From Komarekiella delphini-convector SJRDD-AB1 (GTDB lineage Bacteria; Cyanobacteriota; Cyanobacteriia; Cyanobacteriales; Nostocaceae), in the NCBI RefSeq assembly GCF_014831675.1, contig NZ_VJXY01000007.1:124001-188000 (forward strand): a stretch of 64,000 nucleotides of DNA. Direction: 5' to 3'. This document shows positions 9,927-20,837 of the stretch, piece by piece. The translations under genes and the position numbers were made by a program. Below the pieces are notes generated by a model. That model made no database searches and was not told the DNA's origin. It saw only the letters and a list, made by a program, of their open reading frames with translations. Every line of letters begins with the position of its first letter. The stretch's first letter is position 1.

Positions 9927-10145
9927 ATGATCAATGCCAACAAGCGAGAATTCTACGTCATCATCGAACGAGATGAGGATGGCTACTATGTCGGAGAAGT
10001 TCCTCAGCTAAAAGCTTGTTACAGCCAGGGAGAAACAATTGATGAGTTAATGGTGAATATTAAAGAAGTAATTGAACTTTGTTTAGAATCAGAAATTGAT
10101 GAGACAATACTAGAATTTATAGGTATTCAAAAGGTAGTAATTTAA
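9927..10145 (+). CDS. hicB: HicB-family antitoxin
   Basis: A 72-residue protein with the partial RNase H-like fold of HicB: FYVIIERDEDGYYVGEVPQLKACYSQGETIDELMVNI, where the G-x-x-V-P-x-L-x-x-C-x-S-x-G core is diagnostic. HicB proteins bind and neutralise the HicA mRNA interferase. This is the short form and lacks the extra C-terminal DNA-binding domain of longer HicB proteins. The stop codon overlaps the hicA start by one base (TAATG), which indicates translational coupling. It follows gun4 by about 25 bp on the same strand, so read-through from gun4 is possible. Confidence 0.9.
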   Translation: MINANKREFYVIIERDEDGYYVGEVPQLKACYSQGETIDELMVNIKEVIELCLESEIDETILEFIGIQKVVI

Positions 10146-10369
10146 TGCCAAAACTACCAAAATTAGCAGGCAAAACAGTTATTAACATCCTTAAAAAAAT
10201 AGGATTTGAGGTGGTGCGTCAAAAAGGTAGTCATGTGCAAATGAAACATGACGATGGACGCTTAGTAACTATTCCTGTTCATGCTGGTAAAACTATTGGT
10301 AGTTTGCTACGCAAGATACTGCGCGATGCCGAACTGACAAGGGAAGAGTTCATAGCATTGCTGGAATGA
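10145..10369 (+). CDS. hicA: HicA-family mRNA interferase toxin
   Basis: A 74-residue double-stranded RNA-binding-like protein of the HicA (YcfA) family that cleaves mRNA when free. The signature GFEVVRQKGSHVQMKHDDGR contains the catalytic histidine (GSH, about residue 29), followed by TIPVHAGKTIGSLLRKILRDAEL. All expected elements are intact, so the toxin should be active. The order hicB then hicA is the reverse of the E. coli operon but common in cyanobacteria. Confidence 0.93.
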   Translation: MPKLPKLAGKTVINILKKIGFEVVRQKGSHVQMKHDDGRLVTIPVHAGKTIGSLLRKILRDAELTREEFIALLE

Positions 10370-10442
10370 GAGTATTGAAGGAGTTTCCCCGCCCCTGTCT
10401 CCATCAATCCCAATTTGCAAATCTAAAATTCCAAATCGGCTT

Positions 10443-11546
10443 ATGGCAAAAGTTCGTCTAGAAGACATCAAGCGAAGATTTAACAATGTCACCGCTATCG
10501 AGGATATTAGCTTTGAAATTCCCGATGGAGAGTTTTGGGTTTTGGTTGGGCCATCGGGTTGTGGTAAGTCTACAATTTTGCGAACGATCGCCGGTTTAGA
10601 AAGTGCTACTTCTGGCAAACTCTTTATTGGCGATTCGCTAGTAAACAATGTCCCAGCTAGACAGCGAGATGTAGCAATGGTATTCCAAAACTACGCTCTT
10701 TATCCTCACATGACGGTGGCACAAAACATTGCATTTGGGTTGCAGATGCGGAAAGTTGACTCGAAAATCATTCAAGAACGGGTGGTGAATGTGGCGCGAT
10801 CGCTTTCTCTCGAACAGCTACTAAATCGCAAACCCAAACAACTTTCTGGAGGACAACAACAACGGGTAGCTTTGGGAAGGGCGATCGCCCGCGAACCACA
10901 AGTATTTTTACTTGATGAACCTTTGTCTAATTTAGATGCCCAATTGCGAGACGATACACGGGCAGAATTAAAACAACTACATCAAGAATTAGGTATCACA
11001 ACTATCTATGTAACCCACGATCAAGTTGAAGCCATGACTTTGGCTGATAAGATTGTGGTGCTCAATCGGGGACGGATTCAACAAATTGGCGATCCTCAAA
11101 ATATTTATGCGCGTCCTGCTAATCAAATGGTGGCAGCTTTTTTAGGCAATCCCCCAATGAATATTTTGCCAGCAATCTATAAGGATGATGGTTTTGATGT
11201 CTCTGGGCAATTATTAGCAATTCCATCATATATGCAGGATAATTTGCGTTTACCCCAAGGACAAAACTTTAATTTGGGGATTCGTCCAGAGCATATTTTT
11301 ATTAATGAACCGCAACAAGCAGCAGAAAACCAGAATCAGTTAGTAGTGGAAGTTAAAGTAGTTGAACCTTTGGGGAGAGAAACTTTAATTCGTGCAGCTT
11401 TAGTCAAATCAGCGGCGTTGCTAAATATTCAAACAAGTGGGAATGTGCGTCTGCATCCAGGCGATCGCCTTTCTCTGCAACTGGATTTAAATGAGTTGTT
11501 TGTATTTGATCCCAAAACTGGCATCAGAATCTCACCTCAAGAGTAA
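10443..11546 (+). CDS. UgpC/MalK-type ABC transporter ATPase
   Basis: A 367-residue cytoplasmic ATPase subunit of the CUT1 sugar or glycerol-phosphate importer group. It shows Walker A GPSGCGKST, Q-loop VFQNYALYPHM, signature LSGGQQQR, Walker B VFLLDEPLSNLD and switch histidine THDQVEAM. The C-terminal 120 residues form the OB-like (TOBE) regulatory domain typical of MalK and UgpC, including GIRPEHI. No permease or solute-binding protein is adjacent. It may therefore be a shared ATPase energising several sugar importers encoded elsewhere, as known for MsmK-type proteins. Substrate cannot be assigned from sequence. The start ATG at 10443 gives the family-typical N-terminus MAKVRLEDI. Confidence 0.92.
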   Translation: MAKVRLEDIKRRFNNVTAIEDISFEIPDGEFWVLVGPSGCGKSTILRTIAGLESATSGKLFIGDSLVNNVPARQRDVAMVFQNYALYPHMTVAQNIAFGLQMRKVDSKIIQERVVNVARSLSLEQLLNRKPKQLSGGQQQRVALGRAIAREPQVFLLDEPLSNLDAQLRDDTRAELKQLHQELGITTIYVTHDQVEAMTLADKIVVLNRGRIQQIGDPQNIYARPANQMVAAFLGNPPMNILPAIYKDDGFDVSGQLLAIPSYMQDNLRLPQGQNFNLGIRPEHIFINEPQQAAENQNQLVVEVKVVEPLGRETLIRAALVKSAALLNIQTSGNVRLHPGDRLSLQLDLNELFVFDPKTGIRISPQE

Positions 11547-11590
11547 CTCTAGGTAGTTTCAATTAAAAATGCACAATTAAATAAGAGTCC

Positions 11591-12037
11591 TTAATTTGGC
11601 TTGAGAATCTCCATCTTTGTGATCAGATATTCTTTTCGGGTTTTGCCACAGGGTTCAGCACTTTGACAATCATTAACTGATTCTAGTTTATAAAAAACAC
11701 GTACTTTCTTATTTACAAAAGTTGCTTGTTCTGCACAGATCTCAAATGATGCACCCACATTATGCTCAGTTCCATTTTCATCTATTAGGGTAGCGTAGCA
11801 CATAAGATCACCATTGACTAACTCTTTGACTGTGCCAATTTTGGGTTTTTCGCTTACAGTAGTCTGAGTTGTGTCAGTTTTATTTTGAGTGCTTGTTGAA
11901 GTTTCTTGTATAGTTGCTGTTTTAGATTTTTCAATCTGATTTGTTTGAGTTTCTGCTGTATCAGTTTGCGAGTTCCCGCAACTCGTAATCCAAAAGAAGC
12001 AAATAATTAATGGCATGATCAGAATTAATTTTTTCAT
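11591..12037 (-). CDS. Putative lipoprotein of unknown function
   Basis: A 148-residue protein starting MKKLILIMPLIICFF and ending its signal at the lipobox ITSC, so it is probably lipidated at that cysteine. A Ser/Thr/Gln-rich linker of about 55 residues follows. The C-terminal globular part holds four cysteines (MCYATL, FEICAEQ, NDCQS, EPCGK) that could form two disulfides, fitting an exported location. The ATG at 12037 is preferred over the TTG at 12073 because the signal peptide begins there. I do not recognise the family. It lies convergent to the ABC ATPase gene and divergent from the histidine kinase. Confidence 0.75.
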   Translation of the reverse strand: MKKLILIMPLIICFFWITSCGNSQTDTAETQTNQIEKSKTATIQETSTSTQNKTDTTQTTVSEKPKIGTVKELVNGDLMCYATLIDENGTEHNVGASFEICAEQATFVNKKVRVFYKLESVNDCQSAEPCGKTRKEYLITKMEILKPN

Positions 12038-12249
12038 GAAGTTAATTAGGTAGCTGTTATTCCGACTTTTCAAGATACATACAATAATTTATAAGAATAT
12101 AACCAAGCTTATTAAGAGCTAGCAACACCTAAAGAGAGAATTTGTTAGTATTTTAAGAAAAGTTACATCTATTTAAGTGTTTACTTGTAATCAAAACGTG
12201 GTGGATATGGGAACGCTAATTATATAAAACACTTAATTTTAAAAGACGA

Positions 12250-14085
12250 ATGACCTTATTCAAAGTCGGTCAATGGTTTGAAAAATTGAAGGTTGGACAA
12301 AAAATCAGCCTTGGGTATGCCCTAACTTTGGGGCTGACAATTGTTGGTACAACGTTGGGGGTGGGACTGACGCACTATTATCAATACGTAGCGCAAGAAA
12401 TACAAGAAGATGCCCTGGAAGAATATCAACTTTTGACCCGTTTACAAACCGACTTGCTGCAAACGCGATCGCGCAAACATGAATTTATCCCAGTCCTCAA
12501 AAAACCTGAAGAATTGGAGAAACGGTATGCTCTCTTTTTAAAATACTACTCAGATTTCAAGCAGGCGTGGCAAGAATTTAAGGACTCTGAGGGAGCAACC
12601 AAGGACGAAGAAGAAAAGGAATTACCAGGCGAAGCAGAGAGAACAAGGGAGTTTATTGAGAAATACGGAGAGGCTACAGAGGCTTACGTACATCAACTAG
12701 ATAGACTTTTACAGCAAATTAGTCTTGCTAAGTTAAAACCCGAAAATATCAACACGGTTCGGATACAAATTGAACAATTTAATGAAAATTCTGTACATCC
12801 CCGAATGGAAGGATTTTTGGAAGGTTTGGCCGAAATCATCAAGTTTTCTCATATAGAGTATGACTTAGCACAAACAACCCTTGAAACTTCTAGAAAATTG
12901 CAATTAAAAATTATTGTAGGAACTTTGCTGTTTTCTGGATTAACTGCACTGATTTTGGCAATTGCGACGACTCAGGCTATTGCTCGCCCAATTCAAACTC
13001 TTACTAGAGTATCTCAACGCACTGTTCAGGAGTCAAATTTTGACTTGCAAGCTTTAATTAAAAGTGAGGATGAGGTAGGTATACTTGCTTCTTCATTTAA
13101 TCAACTAATTGCTTGGGTAAAAGAACTCCTGCAACAACAACAAGAAGCCAATGAAAAGTTGGAGTTAATTAATCAAAATTTAGAACTAACAGTTGCAGAT
13201 AGAACCCAAGAATTAAATGATAAGAATACCTATCTTTTGGAAGTTATAAAAGAATTACATGATACCCAAACCCAAATGATCCAGAGTGAAAAAATGTCAG
13301 CTTTGGGTCAAATGGTAGCAGGAATCGCGCATGAAATTAATAATCCAGTCAGCTTTGTTTACTCTAATCTTGATTATATTCAAGAATACACCAAAGGCTT
13401 ACTGCAATTAATACATCTATATCAGCAGTATTATCCAAATTCACCGCAAGTAATTCAAGAAAAAATTAATACTATTGAACTCGACTTTCTGATAGAAGAT
13501 TTAAATAAAATTCTTCAATCGATGGCAATAGGCACAAAACGTATTCGGGAAATTGTTTTGAGTTTGCGGAATTTTTCGCGCTTAGATGAGGCTGAATTCA
13601 AGTCTGTAGATTTGCACGAAGGCATAGACAATACTTTAATGATTTTGCACCATCGTCTTAAGGCACAGTCTCATCGTCCATTAATTCAAGTTATCAAAAA
13701 ATATGGTCAATTGCCTTTAGTTGAATGTTATCCTGGACAGTTGAATCAAGTATTTATGAATCTACTTTCTAATGCCATTGATACTCTAGAAGAGTCAGTT
13801 GTTAGCAACAAAATATTGAGCATTTGGATTACTACTGAAGTTTCTTCAGAAAATCATGTGTTAATTTCAATAGCCGATAATGGTTCTGGAATACCAGAAC
13901 ATATTCGTAGCAAGCTATTTGACCCATTTTTTACTACTAAAGATGTTGGTAAAGGTACGGGCTTAGGTCTATCTATCAGCTATCAAATTGTTACCGAAAA
14001 ACATGGTGGAAAAATCTGGTGTGAATCAACACTAGGACAGGGAACAAAATTTTTAGTTGAGATTCCAGTGCGTTTAGTTTTGTAA
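12250..14085 (+). CDS. Membrane sensor histidine kinase with HAMP domain
   Basis: A 611-residue sensor kinase. Two membrane helices (about residues 19-42 and 219-240) flank a helical, highly charged extracytoplasmic domain of about 175 residues. A HAMP linker follows ([12 protein letters not shown] to [12 protein letters not shown]), then a coiled coil rich in Gln, Glu and Asn, and the kinase core: H-box [16 protein letters not shown]-box [14 protein letters not shown]-boxes DNGSGIP and [10 protein letters not shown]. The catalytic region closely resembles that of the hybrid kinase at 1338-7199 (LRTFSR/LRNFSR, LHEGI, ILxx[13 protein letters not shown]), so the two belong to one cyanobacterial kinase group. 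No response regulator gene is adjacent, so this is an orphan kinase. Its signal is unknown. Confidence 0.92.
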   Translation: MTLFKVGQWFEKLKVGQKISLGYALTLGLTIVGTTLGVGLTHYYQYVAQEIQEDALEEYQLLTRLQTDLLQTRSRKHEFIPVLKKPEELEKRYALFLKYYSDFKQAWQEFKDSEGATKDEEEKELPGEAERTREFIEKYGEATEAYVHQLDRLLQQISLAKLKPENINTVRIQIEQFNENSVHPRMEGFLEGLAEIIKFSHIEYDLAQTTLETSRKLQLKIIVGTLLFSGLTALILAIATTQAIARPIQTLTRVSQRTVQESNFDLQALIKSEDEVGILASSFNQLIAWVKELLQQQQEANEKLELINQNLELTVADRTQELNDKNTYLLEVIKELHDTQTQMIQSEKMSALGQMVAGIAHEINNPVSFVYSNLDYIQEYTKGLLQLIHLYQQYYPNSPQVIQEKINTIELDFLIEDLNKILQSMAIGTKRIREIVLSLRNFSRLDEAEFKSVDLHEGIDNTLMILHHRLKAQSHRPLIQVIKKYGQLPLVECYPGQLNQVFMNLLSNAIDTLEESVVSNKILSIWITTEVSSENHVLISIADNGSGIPEHIRSKLFDPFFTTKDVGKGTGLGLSISYQIVTEKHGGKIWCESTLGQGTKFLVEIPVRLVL

Positions 14086-14174
14086 AAAGTTATTTGAGAC
14101 GAAAACTCTCAGCGCCAGATTCCTATTACTCAACCAACCAAAAATTTACGAAAAAAAAGCAGTATATACGCGCA

Positions 14175-15236
14175 TTATCTGATTTGTTTTAAATGAGATT
14201 TTGCTAGATTTGCTGGTGCAAAAGCACCATTCTCTGTAATTATCGCTGTAATTAATTCAGCTGGCGTAACATCAAAAGCTGGGTTGTAATAATCTATGCC
14301 AGACGGTGTGATAAGAGTGTCGCCAATTTGGTAAATTTCCTCTGGGTTACGCTCCTCAATCGGAATTTTGCCACCATCAGACAACTCAAAATCTACAGTA
14401 GAAAGGGGAGCCGCAACGAAGAAAGGAATATTATGTGATTTGGCTACGATCGCTAAACTATAAGTACCAATTTTGTTAGCAGCATCACCGTTAGCGGCAA
14501 TTCTATCAGCACCAACAACTACGGCATCTATTAAACCCTGCTTCATGCAATGAGCAGCCATGTTGTCAGTAATTAACGTAACTGGAATACCTTCTTGGAC
14601 GCATTCCCAAGTTGTGAGTTTTGCACCTTGCAGACGGGGACGGGTTTCGTCGGCAAACAGACGCGCTAAACGCCCTTCTCTCCACGCCGAACGCACAACA
14701 CCCAATGCTGTGCCGTAACCAGCAGTAGCTAACGCCCCGGCGTTGCAGTGGGTAAGTATCGTCAGCTTTTCTGGAGTATTGGGCAAAACTGCCAAACCGC
14801 GATCGCCGATCGCCTGACAAGTTTGTAAATCTTCAACATTGATAGATTGAGCAGTTTGGAAGAGGATTTGTTTGATTTCATCTACTGTTCCCAGGGTTTC
14901 GTAGGCGGCTTTCATCATGCGGCTAATTGCCCAAAATAAATTTACCGCTGTCGGACGAGTAGAACGCAACAACTGGGCGACTTGATCTAAGCGATCTAAG
15001 AACTGATGGCGATCGCTTGTCTCAATTTCTCTGGCTCCCAAATACATTCCATACGCCGCAGCCACACCAATTGCCGGCGCACCGCGAACAATCATCGTTT
15101 TAATCGCCTGTGCCATATCTTCACTGCGGTGAATTTCCACAAATGCATATTCGTTAGGTAAACGAGTTTGGTCAATTAGTGATACCGCGTTGTTGTGCCA
15201 AATAACGGGATAAACCTGGTTTGTAGAAGATGTCAT
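14175..15236 (-). CDS. mtnA: S-methyl-5-thioribose-1-phosphate isomerase
   Basis: A 353-residue cytosolic enzyme of the methionine salvage pathway. It converts 5-methylthioribose-1-phosphate to 5-methylthioribulose-1-phosphate. The phosphate-binding motif RGAPAIG (51-57), catalytic Cys164 in [16 protein letters not shown] and catalytic Asp244 in [13 protein letters not shown] are all present, distinguishing it from the eIF2B regulatory paralogues. Length is normal. No other salvage genes are adjacent. Upstream of the start lies a heptamer repeat tract that separates it from the antiporter gene. Confidence 0.95.
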   Translation of the reverse strand: MTSSTNQVYPVIWHNNAVSLIDQTRLPNEYAFVEIHRSEDMAQAIKTMIVRGAPAIGVAAAYGMYLGAREIETSDRHQFLDRLDQVAQLLRSTRPTAVNLFWAISRMMKAAYETLGTVDEIKQILFQTAQSINVEDLQTCQAIGDRGLAVLPNTPEKLTILTHCNAGALATAGYGTALGVVRSAWREGRLARLFADETRPRLQGAKLTTWECVQEGIPVTLITDNMAAHCMKQGLIDAVVVGADRIAANGDAANKIGTYSLAIVAKSHNIPFFVAAPLSTVDFELSDGGKIPIEERNPEEIYQIGDTLITPSGIDYYNPAFDVTPAELITAIITENGAFAPANLAKSHLKQIR

Positions 15237-15243
15237 AAGGTAT

Positions 15244-15303
15244 TGGGGATTAGGGACTAGGGACTAGGAATTAGGGACTAGGAATTAGGGACTAGGGATT
15301 AGG
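15244..15303. repeat. STRR tract (GGACTAG/GAATTAG heptamers)
   Basis: About eight heptamers of GGGACTA, GGAATTA and GGGATTA type between mtnA and the antiporter gene. It belongs to the same composition class as the minus-strand CCCTAGT repeats elsewhere in the window. Confidence 0.88.
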
Positions 15304-15352
15304 AAAGAATTTTCTCTACACCCAGTCACCAGTTACCAATCCCCTTTCACTT

Positions 15353-17365
15353 CTAATACTCGTGGGGAAAATAGGCAACAATCATAGCAACTTCAGGATG
15401 ATTATGAGCGATCGCCTCTGGTATACGACCCAAAACTGAGAGTAGTTGTTTTTGCTCAACAGAACCGTTTAACACCAACAGATCATTGGTTTTGAGTAAA
15501 CGAGAAACTTGCTGGACAAAATTACCTCGCACTTTTTGAATGGGTGTATTTTCTGGCAATCCAGCATCATTGAGATCGATAGGTACTCCTTTTACTGTTA
15601 CAACTTGTAAAAGCTGTAGAGATGCTTTAAGTTCCGTTGACAAACTTTTGGCTAATTCAATACTCTGCCCGAAAGAACTAGCATAAGCTTGTTGAGTGGT
15701 GAAAGCGAGAAATACTCGTGCTGTATGCTCAATTGGTAATGGAAATCGAGTTACCAAAACGGGTACTGCACTGCGATGTACAATCTTGTCTATCACACCG
15801 CCAAAAATATTTTCCTGATAAGTAGAGTAACCTTTCCAGCCGCAGACAATCACACTAGCCTGCTTCTCTTCTGCCACGCGAGCAATTCCCTTGTCAATTG
15901 ATTCGTCAATCCGGCCAATGGGAGTAACATTGACAACCGCAGCATGGGCAATCATTTCTGCGGTTGATAATAATTGGCTTTGCCTAGCTTTATCTTCTGG
16001 AGAGATGAAGGAACTGTTTTCTAATAAAATGTGGAGTGGTAATAAAGTGCCGGTAGCTGATTTTGTCAGGAGTATTGCCAACTTGAGCAGGTTGTCTTCA
16101 GTGCTGGGGTTGGCAACTGGGACTAAAACGCGATCGCCCAAACTTCCTGTTTCGCGGCTTTGACTACTAACTTCTCCTGGCTTGAGTTTTTGTCCCCACT
16201 GATTTGTTACCCAAGGAGAAGCAATGCAGGTAACTAAAATCATGGCGATCGTACCATTTACTGTTAACTGATCGACCAACTCAATTTTATAAGCAACGGT
16301 GATCGCAGCCAGAGTAGAGGCAGCCTGAGCTACAGATAGCCCAAACATCAACATGATATTATCAAAGCTGAATCCGAATAATTTGCCTGAACCCCATGCA
16401 GGAATAAACTTGGCGATAATCGCAACAGTTACCATTACAGCTGATACTAGGAGCGATCGCGGTTCCTGAACCAGAATTAAAGGATTAACCAACATTCCTA
16501 CAGAGATTAGGAAAAAAGGTACAAACAGCGTATTTCCAATGAATTGAATTCGATTCATCAAAGGGCTAAGCTGCGGAATTAGCTGAGTAATAGCAACTCC
16601 AGCTAAAAAAGCACCAATAATCGGTTCAATCTGGATTAATTCTGCTCCATAGGAAACCACAAACAAGGTAGCCAGGACAAATATAAACTCTGCCCCTTCA
16701 TCGTGTCCAAATCGCTTAAAAAACCAGCGACCGAGGCGAGGTACACCCCACAGCGTCAAAAAAGTGTAGATTATCAGTGAAGGAATGATAAATAACCAAA
16801 ATTCAAAACTTAAACTGCCTTGATGCGCTCTAACTACTACTGCTAAAACCAAAAGTGCCAAAATATTGGTGATTAATGTGCCTCCGAGAGTGGTAGTTAA
16901 CACCTGAGAGCGCATAAGTCCCAATTTACTGACTATCGGTAGTGCTAGTAGCGTGTGGGAGGCAAAACAAGAAGCAACTAGAATGGCAGGTAACACACCA
17001 TAGCCGATCGCCATTATGGCTATAGTACCTAATGCCATCGGCACAACAAAAGTAGCTAGTCCGAATATGACTGCTTTATCAGCGTTATATTTTAGGTCAT
17101 CTAAACTAGTTTCCAGTCCTGCCATGAACATGAGAAACAGCAAGCCAACTGTACCTAAAAGTACAATCGTGTTATCCCGCGCCAATAATCCCAGTCCATT
17201 AGGGCCGACTATGACCCCCGCCAGAATTAATCCCACAATACCTGGCAGTCGGATTCTCTCAAATAGCAGGGGCGCGATCAGCATAATCCCCAAAATCATC
17301 AGAAAAACCGGTACTGGCTCTTTAATTGGTCTAGATAATACCGAAGCTAGCAAAAGATTAGTCAT
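15353..17365 (-). CDS. CPA2-family cation/proton antiporter with USP-like C-terminal domain
   Basis: A 670-residue inner-membrane protein. The first 390 residues form 12 or so hydrophobic helices of the Kef/NhaS (CPA2) exchanger fold: ILGIMLIAPLLFERIRLPGIVGLILAGVIVGP, MAGLETSLDD (ion-binding region), ASCFASHTLLALPIVSKLGL, EPIIGAFLAGVAI. The cytoplasmic tail from about 410 has two universal-stress-protein-like halves (VLVPVANPSTEDN...; ASVIVCGWKGYS; VPVLVTRFPLP), which may bind a nucleotide and gate transport. Likely role is Na+ or K+/H+ exchange for pH and salt homeostasis, either at the plasma or thylakoid membrane; the ion is not readable. No KefF/KefC-type RCK (TrkA-N) domain is seen. Confidence 0.9.
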   Translation of the reverse strand: MTNLLLASVLSRPIKEPVPVFLMILGIMLIAPLLFERIRLPGIVGLILAGVIVGPNGLGLLARDNTIVLLGTVGLLFLMFMAGLETSLDDLKYNADKAVIFGLATFVVPMALGTIAIMAIGYGVLPAILVASCFASHTLLALPIVSKLGLMRSQVLTTTLGGTLITNILALLVLAVVVRAHQGSLSFEFWLFIIPSLIIYTFLTLWGVPRLGRWFFKRFGHDEGAEFIFVLATLFVVSYGAELIQIEPIIGAFLAGVAITQLIPQLSPLMNRIQFIGNTLFVPFFLISVGMLVNPLILVQEPRSLLVSAVMVTVAIIAKFIPAWGSGKLFGFSFDNIMLMFGLSVAQAASTLAAITVAYKIELVDQLTVNGTIAMILVTCIASPWVTNQWGQKLKPGEVSSQSRETGSLGDRVLVPVANPSTEDNLLKLAILLTKSATGTLLPLHILLENSSFISPEDKARQSQLLSTAEMIAHAAVVNVTPIGRIDESIDKGIARVAEEKQASVIVCGWKGYSTYQENIFGGVIDKIVHRSAVPVLVTRFPLPIEHTARVFLAFTTQQAYASSFGQSIELAKSLSTELKASLQLLQVVTVKGVPIDLNDAGLPENTPIQKVRGNFVQQVSRLLKTNDLLVLNGSVEQKQLLSVLGRIPEAIAHNHPEVAMIVAYFPHEY

Positions 17366-18074
17366 ACTCTGCCCTAGAGTTGCGTTAACATCTGGTTTGA
17401 TCTGTTAGCGTTAGCAGGGCAAAGCCCGATATGAGCGCTTTCAGACTTTTGCAAGAGATTTTAATGGCAATTTTGTGTACTAGTATAAATATTTCTAATT
17501 TATATAGTGGAACACGCCGGCGATTCCACTTTATAGTGCTTCTCGGTTGTATGCAATACACTCTGGTAGAGGAAAGGGGCTAGAAACTAGATTGGTGTAT
17601 TCCATCCCGTGAAAAAGCAGAGGAGCAGGGGGTAGGGGCAGCAGGGGAGCTTTCACACCACTTGTGGGTGAGGTTTTTACCCAAAGGTGAAGATAGAATT
17701 TACCTTTGACCCCTGCCTCTTATAAACTTTTATAAGACTCTTATTTATTAAGTGAATCAAAGATGAGTTGAGAGTTAATTTTTACGTTATTCTCAATTAA
17801 TTTATACTTGATAAAATAAAAATATTTTTTATTTATTGTATGTCTGTTAAAGTTGTTTACTTTAATCTAATTACTTATAACAAACTAAAGCTCTAGGCTA
17901 AAGACTTAACTCTACAGTTTATTGAATTAATAGCAGAAAATTTTTAAGAGACAACCATCAACCCGGATTTAGACGAAATATTAATGTTTTAGGTCGTCTC
18001 TCAAAAATTCAGAACCAGCAACATTTGGGAATTCTCCAGTTACCACTAATAAATATGGCGGAGGAAAATTTTAA
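17366..18074. other. Long non-coding stretch between antiporter and dxs
   Basis: About 700 bp without a credible gene. It holds a 7-bp inverted repeat at 17506-17530 and a G-rich, repeat-like segment at 17570-17660. The A+T-rich part at 17740-17960 shows no ORF, tRNA or recognisable RNA motif. Confidence 0.5.
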
Positions 18075-19982
18075 TTAGCCCACAGTAGATAGTTGCTCCT
18101 GAAAGAAAGCTTGCAATACTCTTTCTGCGATTTGATGACTAGTTAGACCTAACTGTGTCTTAGATTCATTGGGTTCAGCATGATCTACTAACACATCTGG
18201 CACACCGAAGCGCTTCACAGGAACTAGAATATCGGCATCCATTAGAGATTCAGCGATCGCAGAACCAAAGCCACCAATAACACAGCCTTCTTCTAGGGTA
18301 ATGACGCGCCCGATTTTCTGAGCTAAAGGCAAAATCAACTCGGTATCTAAGGGCTTAGCAAAACGAGCATTAATCACCGTCGCTTCAATGCCGTGTTCGC
18401 TGAGAATTTCAGCGGCTTGCATCCCTGGATATACCATTGTACCGTAACCGACGATTAACACATCATCACCAGTGCGGAGAATTTCCCCTTTGCCGATTTC
18501 TAAAGGTTCCCAGCCTTCTTCCATCAGGGGAACGCCGTAGCCATTGCCACGAGGATAGCGCATCGCGATCGGGCCGCTGGTATGGTTAATGCCAGTCACT
18601 ATCATGCGTTGAAGTTCGGCTTCGTCTTTGGGTGCCATCATTACCATGTTGGGAATGCAACGCAGATAAGCAATGTCATACATGCCTTGATGGGTGGGGC
18701 CATCAACACCGACAATTCCTGCCCTATCTAAGCAGAAGAACACTGGGAGGTTTTGAATGCAGACATCGTGAATTATCTGATCATAAGCGCGTTGCAAAAA
18801 GGTAGAGTAGATAGCAGCGACGGGACGCATACCTTCAGTTGCCAGTCCCGCAGCTAGAGTAATAGCATGTTGTTCAGCAATACCGACATCAATGTATTGA
18901 TTGGGCAATTTTGCTTGAAGTTTATCTAAGCCTGTCCCTGTTGCCATCGCCGCAGTAATCCCAATGATTTTTGGATTTTGTTCGGCAAGTTTGACTAGAG
19001 TATGGGAAAAGACTTTGGCGTAAGCAGGGGGTTTGGGTTTGGTGGAGGGAATAGCTTTGCCTGTTGCCACATTGAACGGGCTTTGGGCGTGGTAGCCTAC
19101 TTGATCTTGTTCAGCAATTTCATAGCCTTTACCCTTTACCGTTGCCACATGTACCAGAACTGGGCCCGGTATCTGATGTGCTTGTTGGAAAGTGGAAATC
19201 AACTCTTCTAGATTATGCCCATCCACTGGCCCAATGTAGGTAAAGCCGAGTTCTTCAAAAACTGCTCCTACCTTGGGGACAGCTAAGCGCTTCATACCTT
19301 CTTTGATGCGTCCTAGTTCTGGAGACAGAGATTCACCAACAAAGGGAATTTGCTTGAATTGCTCCTCAAGATTATCTTTAATAAATTGTACCGGTAAGCT
19401 GAGGCGCATTTTGTTGAGGTAGCGAGGAATTGCGCCGACGTTGGGAGATATGGACATCTCGTTGTCGTTGAGAACGACCAACAGGTTAGTTTTTGGTAAG
19501 TGTCCAGCATGGTTGATGGCTTCCAAAGCCATCCCCCCAGTTAGCGCCCCATCGCCAATCACAGCAACAGCTTTAAATTTTTCTCCTTTAAGATCTCGTG
19601 CTACAGCCATGCCCAAGGCGGCTGAAATACTGGTGGAAGCATGTCCAGCGCCAAAGTGATCAAACTTATTTTCACAGCGCTTGAGATAACCAGCAATTCC
19701 ATCCTTTTGCCTGAGAGTGTGGAAGCTACTGTAGCGTCCTGTGAGCAGTTTGTGGGGATAAGCTTGGTGTCCTACATCCCAAATCACTTTATCTCGGTCT
19801 AAGTCCAGTGTTTGGTAAAGCCCTAGCGTTAATTCTACAACACCCAACCCTGGCCCTAGGTGTCCCCCTGTTGCTGCTACGGTTTGGAGATGCTTGTCTC
19901 GAATTTGACGGGCAATCTGTTGCAGTTGTCGAACAGATAAACCGTGCAACTGATTGGGATGAGTGATTTCGCTCAGATGCAT
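18075..19982 (-). CDS. dxs: 1-deoxy-D-xylulose-5-phosphate synthase
   Basis: A 635-residue thiamine-diphosphate enzyme that condenses pyruvate and glyceraldehyde-3-phosphate, the first step of the MEP isoprenoid pathway feeding carotenoids, phytol and quinones. The ThDP/Mg site is visible as GDGALTGG (143-150) and the NDNEMSISP loop (172-180). The [12 protein letters not shown] block is in domain [18 protein letters not shown] and [22 protein letters not shown] lie in the pyrimidine-binding domain. The C-terminal transketolase domain ([17 protein letters not shown] to [16 protein letters not shown]) is complete. It is a stand-alone transcription unit here. Confidence 0.97.
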   Translation of the reverse strand: MHLSEITHPNQLHGLSVRQLQQIARQIRDKHLQTVAATGGHLGPGLGVVELTLGLYQTLDLDRDKVIWDVGHQAYPHKLLTGRYSSFHTLRQKDGIAGYLKRCENKFDHFGAGHASTSISAALGMAVARDLKGEKFKAVAVIGDGALTGGMALEAINHAGHLPKTNLLVVLNDNEMSISPNVGAIPRYLNKMRLSLPVQFIKDNLEEQFKQIPFVGESLSPELGRIKEGMKRLAVPKVGAVFEELGFTYIGPVDGHNLEELISTFQQAHQIPGPVLVHVATVKGKGYEIAEQDQVGYHAQSPFNVATGKAIPSTKPKPPAYAKVFSHTLVKLAEQNPKIIGITAAMATGTGLDKLQAKLPNQYIDVGIAEQHAITLAAGLATEGMRPVAAIYSTFLQRAYDQIIHDVCIQNLPVFFCLDRAGIVGVDGPTHQGMYDIAYLRCIPNMVMMAPKDEAELQRMIVTGINHTSGPIAMRYPRGNGYGVPLMEEGWEPLEIGKGEILRTGDDVLIVGYGTMVYPGMQAAEILSEHGIEATVINARFAKPLDTELILPLAQKIGRVITLEEGCVIGGFGSAIAESLMDADILVPVKRFGVPDVLVDHAEPNESKTQLGLTSHQIAERVLQAFFQEQLSTVG

Positions 19983-20159
19983 ATTATACGGTTTTCCTCT
20001 CTAAGTCTCTAGTTTCGGTATTCTGATTTTCCCACGGTCGGGTTGCTCGCTCAATCTCACACTGTTACATTGTTACTAAGTTAGCTGTAGTGGACAGTAT
20101 AACTTTGTAACTGATAAGTTGTCAGTTTGCTCAAGGAGCACCTTATTCCTATTCTCTTC

Positions 20160-20837
20160 TTACGGGGATTCTGGGCTATTTGGAATACTAGGAACTTCAG
20201 GTGTTTCTGGTTGTTGCTGCTGTCGTTGCAAATATTTACTCAATAAATAAGCCATATCTCCCCTAGTCATTGGTCGTAATGGGGCAATATTGCCTTGAGC
20301 ATCTGTATTGATAAATCCCTCAGTAACTACTGTGGCGATCGCTTTTCTAGCCCAAGTAGGAATAGATGCCTGATCTGGACTTGAAGCTAAAGTTTCATTC
20401 ACAGTATCATCAGGAAATTGAAATACGCCATAAGCTTGGGCAAAAATTGCAAAAGCTTCTGCCCTTGTTACTCTTTGGTTAGGGAAAAACATATTGCCTC
20501 GATAGCCTTTCATAATATCAGTTTTTAAGACTATCTGAATATCATCAAATGCCCAATTAGTAGGATTAACATCTGGAATTGCTAAATTTTCTTTGCTAAC
20601 AGCTTGTCTCTTATCTAGTCGAAATGCCTTTACCATAATTGAGGCTAATTCTGCCCTAGTCAGCAACCTTTCTGGATAAAACTTACCATCGGAAAAGTTT
20701 GTCATCCATTTAGCAGCAACTACCTTTTGAATAGAATCAGATGGTATTGCTGAAGACGTTGCTGGCACTTGGCCCTGAGCAATTACTGGCAATTGTAGTA
20801 TTGCCACTAACGACAGAGTAATTGAAAGCTGACGCAT
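20160..20837 (-). CDS. Exported SLH-domain protein
   Basis: A protein of about 225 residues with an N-terminal signal peptide (MRQLSITLSLVAILQLPVIAQG) followed by three S-layer-homology modules: KWMTNFSDGKFYPERLLTRAELASI, a second with GYRGNMFFPNQRVTRAEAFAIF, and a third with APLRPMTRGDMAYLLSKYL. A Pro/Gln/Glu-rich tail ends it. SLH modules bind cell-wall polysaccharide, so the protein is likely periplasmic and wall-associated. In cyanobacteria SLH modules often occur in outer-membrane porins, but no beta-barrel domain is present here. The ATG at 20837 gives a standard signal peptide; upstream ATG (20843) and TTG (20849) codons are alternatives. Confidence 0.85.
   Translation of the reverse strand: MRQLSITLSLVAILQLPVIAQGQVPATSSAIPSDSIQKVVAAKWMTNFSDGKFYPERLLTRAELASIMVKAFRLDKRQAVSKENLAIPDVNPTNWAFDDIQIVLKTDIMKGYRGNMFFPNQRVTRAEAFAIFAQAYGVFQFPDDTVNETLASSPDQASIPTWARKAIATVVTEGFINTDAQGNIAPLRPMTRGDMAYLLSKYLQRQQQQPETPEVPSIPNSPESP

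Noticed and set aside
17506-17530. Inverted repeat AGTGGAA...TTCCACT
   Set aside because: Only seven-bp arms with no T-tract and far from either gene; likely chance or minor repeat.
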